Source: an uncultured Eggerthella sp. (lineage in GTDB: Bacteria; Actinomycetota; Coriobacteriia; Coriobacteriales; Eggerthellaceae). Taken from it: a stretch of DNA of 64,000 nucleotides. A model generated the notes under the pieces. The model was not told the origin of the DNA, made no database searches, and was given only the letters and a program-made list of their open reading frames with translations. Shown here in pieces: positions 34,570-42,469 of the stretch; within the stretch, counting starts at the first letter, position 1; each line of letters opens with the position of its first letter. The stretch spans positions 1-64,000 of the forward strand of contig UQFK01000007.1 in assembly GCA_900540345.1 (NCBI GenBank), read 5' to 3'. The translations under genes and the position numbers were made by a program.

Positions 34570-35631
34570 ATGAGTTTATTGACTGGCATCATCGGTGCTG
34601 CTGGATTCGCAGGAGCTGAACTAGTCCGAATCATTTCTCGCCATCCTGAATTCGATCTTCGCGTGATCACGTCTTCGACAGATGAAGGCACTCCTATTTC
34701 GGATCTGTATCCTGCATTTGAAGGAGTGTGCGATCTTGAGTTTGAGGCGCACAATACAACCTCGCTCGCTGGCTGTGATGTAGTCTTCTTAGCCACCCCT
34801 CATACAGCTGCGATGACGCTCGTACCCGATCTTTTAGCATCCGATGTCTCGGTCTTCGACCTTTCAGCCGATTTTCGACTGCAAGATCCAGCGATCTTCG
34901 AGAAATGGTATGGAACACCTCATACGGCTCCTGGTCTGCTTAAGCAGGCGTTCTTCGGGCTGCCTGAGATCACTGAAGCAGCGCTCGAGGAAGCCCATAA
35001 GCTTCATGCGCAGCATCATCCTACTTTGGTTGCTTGTGCGGGTTGCTACCCAACAGCAACTTCACTTGCCGCTTATCCTGCGCTCGCGCTTGCTGAAGGG
35101 CTCGTCGTTGCGGATGCGATCTCTGGCGTGACAGGAGCAGGCAGAAGCGCGAATGCCCGCACTCATTTTTGCAATGCAAACGATAATTTCGAGGCATATG
35201 GCGTCGCGAAGCATCGTCATACTCCCGAGATCGAACAGATTCTCGGCATTGAAGGACGTCTCGTGTTCACGCCGCATCTTGCACCTGCAAATCGCGGTCT
35301 ACTCTCTACAGTAACGATGCAACTTTCTGCAAAAGCGCGCAACGAGCATACGCTTGAGTCGCTTCATGCGCTCTACGCTCAGACCTTCAACGATGATTAT
35401 CCGTTTGTCACCGTCTTGCCGCTTGGGCAGATGCCACGCACGGCTTCAGTGCTCGGCACGAACAATGCTCATATTGGCATTGCCTATCAAGAGTCGACCG
35501 GTGCGCTCATCTCTGTTTGTGCGATCGACAACCTCTGCAAAGGTGCGGCTGGTCAGGCGGTTCAATGCGCCAACATCGTATGCGGTTTCGATCAGCGATG
35601 CGGGCTCGACCTGGTAGCGCTTCCTGTGTAG
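34570..35631 (+). CDS. argC: ArgC, N-acetyl-gamma-glutamyl-phosphate reductase
   Basis: Third step of arginine synthesis from glutamate, NADPH-dependent. 353 residues. The N-terminal Rossmann motif GIIGAAGFAGAELVRI, the catalytic cysteine in CAGCYPTATSLAAYP, SGVTGAGRSANA and the substrate motif YGVAKHRHTPEI are clear. I chose the ATG at 34570 with GAAAGGA upstream over an in-frame TTG six bases earlier. First gene of the arg cluster, divergent from dapB. Confidence 0.96.
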   Translation: MSLLTGIIGAAGFAGAELVRIISRHPEFDLRVITSSTDEGTPISDLYPAFEGVCDLEFEAHNTTSLAGCDVVFLATPHTAAMTLVPDLLASDVSVFDLSADFRLQDPAIFEKWYGTPHTAPGLLKQAFFGLPEITEAALEEAHKLHAQHHPTLVACAGCYPTATSLAAYPALALAEGLVVADAISGVTGAGRSANARTHFCNANDNFEAYGVAKHRHTPEIEQILGIEGRLVFTPHLAPANRGLLSTVTMQLSAKARNEHTLESLHALYAQTFNDDYPFVTVLPLGQMPRTASVLGTNNAHIGIAYQESTGALISVCAIDNLCKGAAGQAVQCANIVCGFDQRCGLDLVALPV

Positions 35632-35788
35632 GAGCAGCTAAGTGACGTTTGGTCTGAAGTGTGCAAGCCTTCGATCCGCGTCAAGCCAGTTCGAGCGTTT
35701 CTAACCCCGCATAAACGTTGCGGTGATTTTTCGGATGAATATGCGATATGAGCCTTCATGCGAGGCTTTTCGATAAAAGGATAAGGTC

Positions 35789-37066
35789 ATGGAACAAATT
35801 TCTTCATCACTATCTTGGAATGGCATCGAGCTTACTACTATCGAACAGGGTGGCGTTGCAAGCGCGTTAGGATTTCGCGCAGGTGGTATTCATGCAGGAT
35901 TTCGCAAGGATCCCGATCGGTTGGACATGGCACTCGTCGAAGCTGAGGAGCTCGCTGCGGTTGCTGCAACCTTTACTCAAAACGTCTTTTGCGCAGCGCC
36001 TGTCATCGTCTCTAAAGAGCATTTGGATGGACGAAACTTTGGCTTTGCACGTGCTGTAATCATCAATTCGGGATGTGCCAATGCTGCGACGGGCTCGGTC
36101 GGGCTCGACGCAGCGAATCGCACCTGTGATATCGTTGCTTCTGCTATCGGGTGTAGTGTTGATGATGTGCTCGTGGCTTCTACTGGTGTGATAGGGCAGA
36201 TCCTTGACACAACGCCATTTGAGACAGCGGTGCCTGCATTGCATCAGAGTATGACATGTGAGACGGGTGCTGATGCTGCGCGTGCGATCATGACCACCGA
36301 TACCGTACCTAAGCAGATCGCAGTTTCTTATGTGAGTGAAGATCCGGCTCTTAAGGGCGCTACTATCACGGTGGGTGGCATGGCTAAAGGCTCGGGGATG
36401 ATCATGCCGAACATGGCCACCATGATCGCGGTAATCACGACGGATGCGCCTCTTGAACCGGCATTGCTGCATACAACGCTCGTTCACAGCGTGGATCGAA
36501 GCTTTAACAAGGTCACCGTCGATTCCGACACTTCCACGAATGATACGTGCTTCTTGTTCGCAAGTGGTAGGGCTGCTCTGCACGCGCATATCGAGGAAGG
36601 TTCGATCGCGTATCGGGAATTCCAAGCGGCACTCGACTTCATCACGCAAGATCTTGCTCGCAAGATGGCGCGGGACGGGGAAGGGGCGACTAAGCTTGTC
36701 ACGGTGAAAGTAAGTGGCGCGCGTACGCCCGAGGAGGCAGACATGGCTGCTCGCTGCGTTGCGAATTCGCCACTCGTGAAGACAGCGATATTCGGTCATG
36801 ATGCCAATTGGGGACGTATCGCTGGAGCGCTCGGTCGAAGCGGTGCGCAGTTTGAACAGCAAAACGTCTCGATTGATATCATGGGCATTCCTGTTTGCCG
36901 CGATGGTCTTACCGTGGAGTTCGACGAAGAGGAGGCTCTCCGTCGCTTCGAAGAGCCAGAGATCTTGCTCGCGGCGGATCTTGGTGCGGGTGATGCGCAG
37001 ACAACGGTCTGGACGTGTGATTTCTCCTACGATTATGTGCGAATCAACGGCGATTACCGAACATAG
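35789..37066 (+). CDS. argJ: ArgJ, ornithine acetyltransferase / N-acetylglutamate synthase
   Basis: Ntn-type enzyme recycling the acetyl group from N-acetylornithine to glutamate, so no separate ArgE is needed. 425 residues, self-cleaving into two chains at the Thr of the AIMTTDTVPK motif. Other family blocks are INSGCANAATGS, STGVIGQ, VGGMAKGSGMIMPNMATM, DSDTSTNDTC and the C-terminal YVRINGDYRT. ATG at 35789 is preceded by AAAAGGA. The 157-bp gap after argC shows no gene. Confidence 0.96.
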   Translation: MEQISSSLSWNGIELTTIEQGGVASALGFRAGGIHAGFRKDPDRLDMALVEAEELAAVAATFTQNVFCAAPVIVSKEHLDGRNFGFARAVIINSGCANAATGSVGLDAANRTCDIVASAIGCSVDDVLVASTGVIGQILDTTPFETAVPALHQSMTCETGADAARAIMTTDTVPKQIAVSYVSEDPALKGATITVGGMAKGSGMIMPNMATMIAVITTDAPLEPALLHTTLVHSVDRSFNKVTVDSDTSTNDTCFLFASGRAALHAHIEEGSIAYREFQAALDFITQDLARKMARDGEGATKLVTVKVSGARTPEEADMAARCVANSPLVKTAIFGHDANWGRIAGALGRSGAQFEQQNVSIDIMGIPVCRDGLTVEFDEEEALRRFEEPEILLAADLGAGDAQTTVWTCDFSYDYVRINGDYRT

Positions 37067-37136
37067 TTTGGTGCTGCCCGACGAGCAGTGCTCGCTATTG
37101 TTTAATGAACATATGAAACGTTGGAGATAAAACATT

Positions 37137-38081
37137 ATGAATTTCGCAAATGAAAGAAAACTTACCTCATCCCACACCGCGGAAGTCTTGATCGAGGCCT
37201 TTCCGTGGATCAAGAATCAGACCGGCAAGACCATTGTCATCAAGTATGGTGGTGCTGCTATGGTCGATCCCAAATTGCGTGACGCGGTCATGGCTGACAT
37301 CGTCATGCTGAAGATCATGGGCGTCAATCCGGTCATCGTACATGGCGGTGGTGCTGCTATCACCGAGAACATGGATCGTTTCGATCTCGAGGTCGAGTTC
37401 ATCAACGGTCAGCGTGTCACCTCCGAAGAAACGATGGAAGTCGTGAAGATGACGCTTGTTGGTAAGGTGAACGAAGAGCTGGTTCGCGCGATGAACCAGC
37501 ATGGCAATCTCGCGGTAGGGGTGAACGGCGCGGATGCAGGCACCATCATTGCCGAACAGTTCAAGCCTGAGCTTGGCCGTGTAGGGAGCGTCATCGATGT
37601 GAACCCGGCCTACCTCAAGACGCTCATCGATGCAGCTTATGTGCCTATCATTGCCTCGATCGGTAAGGGCGAAGATGGTGGTTCGTTCAACATCAATGCT
37701 GATGCGGTCGCTTGTGCAGTTGCTGGTGCAATCGGCGCACAGAAGATTATCTTCCTCACCGATGTTGACGGCTTCTATGTTGATTTTGATGATAAGGACA
37801 CGCTTGTTTCACGCATGTCGCTTCAGGAAACACGCGATATGCTGAATGATGGAGCAGTCAGCAAGGGCATGATTCCTAAACTCCAATCGTGCGTGCACGC
37901 ACTTGAGGCAGGCGTCCATCGTGCTCATATCATCAATGGCACCAAACCACATTCTTTATTGATCGAGTTGCTCACTTCGGTGGGCGCTGGCACGCTCATA
38001 TATAATGACGATGAACACAACATGAAGGACGATTATGCTCCGCTCGGATTATTGGCATCGCGTCTCATGGAAAACTTGTAG
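37137..38081 (+). CDS. argB: ArgB, acetylglutamate kinase
   Basis: Phosphorylates N-acetylglutamate, the usual point of arginine feedback. 314 residues, amino-acid kinase fold: KTIVIKYGGAAM, IVHGGGAAITE, NGQRVTSEETMEVV, VNGADAGTI, NINADAVACAVAGA and the C-terminal GMIPKLQSCVHAL. The N-terminal helix (residues about 1-25) resembles the mobile helix of arginine-sensitive hexameric kinases, so allosteric inhibition is likely. The C-terminal tail past GTLIYNDD is somewhat longer than usual. The ribosome site is TTGGAGA. Confidence 0.96.
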   Translation: MNFANERKLTSSHTAEVLIEAFPWIKNQTGKTIVIKYGGAAMVDPKLRDAVMADIVMLKIMGVNPVIVHGGGAAITENMDRFDLEVEFINGQRVTSEETMEVVKMTLVGKVNEELVRAMNQHGNLAVGVNGADAGTIIAEQFKPELGRVGSVIDVNPAYLKTLIDAAYVPIIASIGKGEDGGSFNINADAVACAVAGAIGAQKIIFLTDVDGFYVDFDDKDTLVSRMSLQETRDMLNDGAVSKGMIPKLQSCVHALEAGVHRAHIINGTKPHSLLIELLTSVGAGTLIYNDDEHNMKDDYAPLGLLASRLMENL

Positions 38082-38105
38082 GAGCATCAGGGAAAAGGAA
38101 TTGGA

Positions 38106-39593
38106 ATGTCATTCGAAGAAATAAAGAAACTTGACGATACGTTTATCATGCACACGTTCAAGCGTAAGCCAGTGTGCTTGGTCGAAGGCAAAGGTGTCGA
38201 GGTCACTGATGACGAGGGTAAGACTTATCTCGATTTTATCGCAGGCATCGGAGCCGATAGTTTGGGCCATTGCCATCCAGCTGTAGTAAAGGCGCTTACT
38301 GAACAAGCAGAGAAGCTCATTCATGTGAGCAACTATTACTACATAGAAAAACGCGCTGAGGTTGCTAAGCAGATCTCAGATATGTCAAACGAGTGCGTGC
38401 CGCGCTTTTTCCGCGCACCCTGGCAGACGTTCTTCGCGAATTCAGGTGCTGAAGCCAACGAATGCGCCATCAAGCTCGCACGCCTGTGGGCAAAGAAGGA
38501 ATCGAGCGGTGGTCATATCATCATCGTGTTGGAAGGCAGTTTCCACGGCCGTACGCTTGCAACATTGGCTGCGACCGCTCAGCCTGCTAAGCAAGAAAAA
38601 TTCGAGCCGCTACCCGAAGGATTTGTGGCTATTCCTCCAAATGATATGGATGCTTTGCGCAACATCTGGTGGGAGTATCCTGGCCAGATTGCAGCCATCA
38701 TGATGGAGCCCATTCAGGGTGAAGCGGGTGTTTTGCCAGTCGATCACGATTACCTGTTCGAGGCGACTAAGCTCGCGCGTCGCAACGGCGCATTATTCAT
38801 TGCCGATGAGGTCCAAACGGGATTCTATCGTTGTGGCACGTGGCCTTTCGAATTCCAGAATGCAGGCATTACGCCTGATATCATCACATTCGCGAAAGGT
38901 GTGGCATCAGGTATGCCGATGGGCGGATGTGTTGCTCGTATCGAAGTGGCAGAGGCATTCGAACCAGGCGATCACGGTTCGACCTTTGGCGGAAGCAACC
39001 TTGCTATGGCGGCAGCATACGCAACGCTTGATACGCTCTCAAAAGAGAACTTTGGCCAGCGTGTTGAAGAGATGGGTGACTATTTCGCCGATAAGCTGCT
39101 CGCACTTGATGAGGTAACCGAAGTGCGTGGCTCGGGTCTTATGATCGCAGCCGATCTGAAAGAGGAGTTCGTAGCACCGTTCGTGGTGGACGCTGCACTC
39201 GATGCAGGTTTCTTGTTGAATGCAACGGGCGAACATACGCTGCGTTTCTTGCCGCCACTCATCATCACCGAGGCTGATATTGATAAGCTCATCGATGCGC
39301 TGCCAAGCTTGTGCGTGGCATCCAAAACAAAGGAAAAAGAAGCCGCTGAAGCAGAGAAAAAAGCTCAGGAAGAAGCGGCTGCCGCACAGCAAGAATATGA
39401 GGATCTGCTCAAAGAAGCGGAAAACATCAACGCAGAATTCAAAGATGTTATGCAGATGCTCAAAGAAAAGGTCGGCGGTGCCGAAGGCAAGCTTGGTGAT
39501 GTGTTGCAGGCCGCAGCGGCCGATAAGCTCACTGCCCACCAAGAGGGCGAAGATGATTCGCAAGATGACAAGCCTGCAAAGGATGCCGAATAA
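38106..39593 (+). CDS. argD: ArgD, acetylornithine aminotransferase with charged C-terminal tail
   Basis: Class III PLP aminotransferase making N-acetylornithine. Residues 1 to about 405 are a full ArgD: FANSGAEANECAIKLARL, LEGSFHGRTLATL, EPIQGEAGVLP, FIADEVQTGFYRCG, PLP Lys264 in ITFAKGVASGMPMGG and HTLRFLPPLIIT. From about residue 408 to 495 there is an extra 88-residue tail rich in Glu, Lys, Ala and Gln. Its start is a likely coiled-coil helix (EAAEAEKKAQEEAAAAQQEY) and its end is acidic (EDDSQDDKPAKDAE). Such a tail is not part of the family I know. The frame is intact with a normal stop, so the extension looks genuine. Ribosome site AAAAGGAA; 24 bp after argB. Confidence 0.95.
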   Translation: MSFEEIKKLDDTFIMHTFKRKPVCLVEGKGVEVTDDEGKTYLDFIAGIGADSLGHCHPAVVKALTEQAEKLIHVSNYYYIEKRAEVAKQISDMSNECVPRFFRAPWQTFFANSGAEANECAIKLARLWAKKESSGGHIIIVLEGSFHGRTLATLAATAQPAKQEKFEPLPEGFVAIPPNDMDALRNIWWEYPGQIAAIMMEPIQGEAGVLPVDHDYLFEATKLARRNGALFIADEVQTGFYRCGTWPFEFQNAGITPDIITFAKGVASGMPMGGCVARIEVAEAFEPGDHGSTFGGSNLAMAAAYATLDTLSKENFGQRVEEMGDYFADKLLALDEVTEVRGSGLMIAADLKEEFVAPFVVDAALDAGFLLNATGEHTLRFLPPLIITEADIDKLIDALPSLCVASKTKEKEAAEAEKKAQEEAAAAQQEYEDLLKEAENINAEFKDVMQMLKEKVGGAEGKLGDVLQAAAADKLTAHQEGEDDSQDDKPAKDAE

Positions 39594-39672
39594 CATCGTA
39601 TTGAGATACGCTACTTTACAGCGCGATACAATATGACAGTGTGAAGTCAAGCCAGTTCAGAAGGGAAGAAAC

Positions 39673-40905
39673 ATGGCAAAAGATAAAGTCGTACTCGCTT
39701 ATTCCGGTGGTCTGGACACCTCGGTCTGCATCAAATGGCTACAGGAGGAAAAGGACCTCGATGTCATCGCGGTAGTCGGTGAAGTTGGTCAAGAGCACGA
39801 AGGTCTTGAAGCGGTGAAGGAAAAAGCGCTCAAGACTGGCGCGATCGAATGCTATGTTATCGATATGCGTGAGATCTTCTGCAAGGACTATCTCACCAAA
39901 GCGCTCGCCGCAAATGCTCAATTCGAGAATAAGTATCCACTCGTCTCCGCGCTCTCTCGCCCGCTCATCTCCAAGTTCTTGGTCGATGTTGCTCACAAGG
40001 AAGGCGCAAAGTATATCGCTCATGGTTGTACGGGCAAGGGCAACGATCAGGTTCGTTTTGAAACTTCGATCCAGGCGCTCGATCCCTCTATCGAGATCTT
40101 GGCTCCCGTGCGCGAATGGGATCTCCATACGCGTGATGAAGAGATCGAATATGCTGAGAAGCATGGCGTTCCTGTTGCGGCCACGAAGGCTAAGCCCTAT
40201 TCGATCGACGATAATCTATGGGGTCGCGCTATCGAATGTGGTGTTCTTGAAGATCCTTGGGCAGCGCCTCCTGCCGACATCTATACGATGACCGTCTCTC
40301 CTGAAGAGGCTCCTGATGTTCCGACTGAGGTCGAGGTTCGTTTCGCTGGCGGCGTTCCCTGCGCTATCGATGGCGTTGAGATGTCGTATCTTGAGGTCAT
40401 TGAGAAGATGAACGAGATCGCAGGTTCGAATGGTTTTGGTCGTATCGATATGATCGAGAATCGCATGGTTGGTGTTAAAAGTCGCGAATGCTATGAAGCA
40501 CCAGGCGCTCTTGCGCTCATCGAAGCCCATCGAGCATTGGAAGACATGTGCCTCGAGCGCGAAGTGATGCGCTATAAGCTCCATATCGAACAGGATTGGG
40601 CTACCCAGGTCTACAACGGTCAGTGGTTCTCTCCGCTCAAGCATGCGATGGATCAGTTCATTGCCACAACACAGACTTGTCTTGATGGCACGATCCGCCT
40701 GAAGTTCTACAAAGGAACTTGTACGGTAACTGGTCGCAAATCAGATTTCTCACTCTACGATTACGGTCTGGCTACGTATGATGCAGCTGATACATTCAAT
40801 CGTGATTCTGCGAAGGGCTTCATTGACCTGTATGGTCTCTCTACGCGTGTTTGGGCAAAGAATCGCCGTGATCATGGCAAGACCGATGGCGAGGTAGTGG
40901 AGTAA
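39673..40905 (+). CDS. argG: ArgG, argininosuccinate synthase
   Basis: Condenses citrulline and aspartate with ATP. 410 residues. N-terminal PP-loop KVVLAYSGGLDTSVCIKWL, HGCTGKGNDQVRFE, SIDDNLWGRAIECGVLEDPW and the C-terminal block SLYDYGLATYDAADTFNRDSAKGFI are all typical. ATG at 39673 follows AGAAGGGAAG. Its stop is two bases before the argH start. Confidence 0.97.
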   Translation: MAKDKVVLAYSGGLDTSVCIKWLQEEKDLDVIAVVGEVGQEHEGLEAVKEKALKTGAIECYVIDMREIFCKDYLTKALAANAQFENKYPLVSALSRPLISKFLVDVAHKEGAKYIAHGCTGKGNDQVRFETSIQALDPSIEILAPVREWDLHTRDEEIEYAEKHGVPVAATKAKPYSIDDNLWGRAIECGVLEDPWAAPPADIYTMTVSPEEAPDVPTEVEVRFAGGVPCAIDGVEMSYLEVIEKMNEIAGSNGFGRIDMIENRMVGVKSRECYEAPGALALIEAHRALEDMCLEREVMRYKLHIEQDWATQVYNGQWFSPLKHAMDQFIATTQTCLDGTIRLKFYKGTCTVTGRKSDFSLYDYGLATYDAADTFNRDSAKGFIDLYGLSTRVWAKNRRDHGKTDGEVVE

Positions 40906-40907
40906 AC

Positions 40908-42320
40908 ATGGCATTGTGGTCAGGACGTTTTGAGCAGGGTGTAAGTGAATTTACGCAAGAATTCGGCGCATCTTTGCCTGTTGATAAGGCAATGTACAAA
41001 CAGGATATCGCTGGCTCATGCGCTCATGCTCGTATGTTGGCAAAACAGGGTGTCATATCTGATGATGATGCACGTGCCATAATCGAGGGGCTTGCTCAGA
41101 TCGAAAAAGATATCGATGCAGGCAATTTCACCTTTGACATCAACGATGAAGATATCCATATGTCGATCGAGAAGGTCCTGACCGAACGCATTGGCGATGC
41201 GGGGGCGCGTTTGCATACGGGCCGCTCGCGCAATGATCAGGTGATCACCGATACTCGCCTGTATGCAAAACAGCTCGCCCGTGAACTGATGGGGGCAAAT
41301 CTTAAGCTGCGTAAGACCTTGTTAGCGGTAGCAGCGGAGAATTTCGGTGTATATCTGCCGGGTTATACGCATCTTCAGCATGCCCAGCCTGTGCTGCTTA
41401 CCCATCATTTCCTTGCGTACTACTGGATGTTCACACGCGATTTCAACCGCCTGCGTCAGGCGTATGATGCTGCGAATATGAACCCGCTCGGTTCGGCAGC
41501 ACTGGCTGGTACTACTTATCCGCTCGACCGTATGGCTACCACCGAAGCGCTCGGCTTTGCGGATGCGATCCCGAATTCGCTCGATGCAGTTTCAGATCGT
41601 GATTTCTTACTCGATCTTGATTATGCAGCAAGTGTGAGTATGATCCACCTTTCGCGTCTTTCTGAAGAGATCATCTTGTGGTCAACGTCTGAATTTGGCT
41701 TCATTACGCTCTCTGATGCTTATTCGACTGGATCGTCGATCATGCCGCAGAAGAAGAATCCCGACTTCGCAGAGCTCATTCGCGGCAAATCAGGCAGAGT
41801 CGTAGGCGACCTGGTCGCATTGTTGGTCACGATGAAATCGCTCCCTTTGGCCTACAACAAAGATCTTCAAGAGGATAAAGAAGGCGTTATCGATGCCGCT
41901 AAGACGCTCTACGATTGTCTTACCTGCATGGAAGGCATGATCGCCACGATGAAGATCAATCAAGATGCCATGATAGAACAAGCACGCAAGGGATATCTTG
42001 CTGCTACTGATGTGGCAGATTATCTCGCGAAAAAGGGCATGCCGTTTCGTAAGGCTCACGAAGTGGTCGGTCACCTTGTTCTTCTATGCGATAAACGTGG
42101 CTGCGACCTAGATGATCTTTCACTTGCGGATTTCAAAGCAGAAAGCGATCTATTCGAAGAGGATATCACCCGTGCGCTCGATCTCGAGAGCATTGTTGCT
42201 GCACGCAATACTTTTGGTGGTACGGGCAATGATGCGGTTCATGCACAAATGCAGCTTGCTGAAGACGCTTATACGCAAGATAATGATTGGTTTTTCGAGT
42301 GGCAACCTCCACTTGCCTGA
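40908..42320 (+). CDS. argH: ArgH, argininosuccinate lyase
   Basis: Releases arginine and fumarate. 470 residues, fumarase/aspartase superfamily. N-terminal ALWSGRFEQGVSEFTQEF, HTGRSRNDQVITDTRLY, GYTHLQHAQPV and the signature GSSIMPQKKNPD with the catalytic serine are present. It starts two bases after argG, so the two are coupled. Last gene of the arg cluster; no argF or argR is found before the next unit. Confidence 0.97.
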   Translation: MALWSGRFEQGVSEFTQEFGASLPVDKAMYKQDIAGSCAHARMLAKQGVISDDDARAIIEGLAQIEKDIDAGNFTFDINDEDIHMSIEKVLTERIGDAGARLHTGRSRNDQVITDTRLYAKQLARELMGANLKLRKTLLAVAAENFGVYLPGYTHLQHAQPVLLTHHFLAYYWMFTRDFNRLRQAYDAANMNPLGSAALAGTTYPLDRMATTEALGFADAIPNSLDAVSDRDFLLDLDYAASVSMIHLSRLSEEIILWSTSEFGFITLSDAYSTGSSIMPQKKNPDFAELIRGKSGRVVGDLVALLVTMKSLPLAYNKDLQEDKEGVIDAAKTLYDCLTCMEGMIATMKINQDAMIEQARKGYLAATDVADYLAKKGMPFRKAHEVVGHLVLLCDKRGCDLDDLSLADFKAESDLFEEDITRALDLESIVAARNTFGGTGNDAVHAQMQLAEDAYTQDNDWFFEWQPPLA

Positions 42321-42469
42321 GTAGACAGAACGCGACTTTTCCCATAAAAAACCTTACGAATCTGAATGTTCTATGGCTAAACCGTGTGAATCTTTACGCA
42401 CGATGCTTGGTGTGCTCGCAAGACCTGCAGGCATGATAAAATACTTCCCAGTATATCTATGGAGGTAAG

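Noticed and set aside
35867..37213. A 448-residue minus-strand open frame
   Set aside because: It is antisense to the clear argJ gene, rich in Arg, His and Cys and without a family pattern. Strong codon bias in this genome makes long shadow frames frequent.
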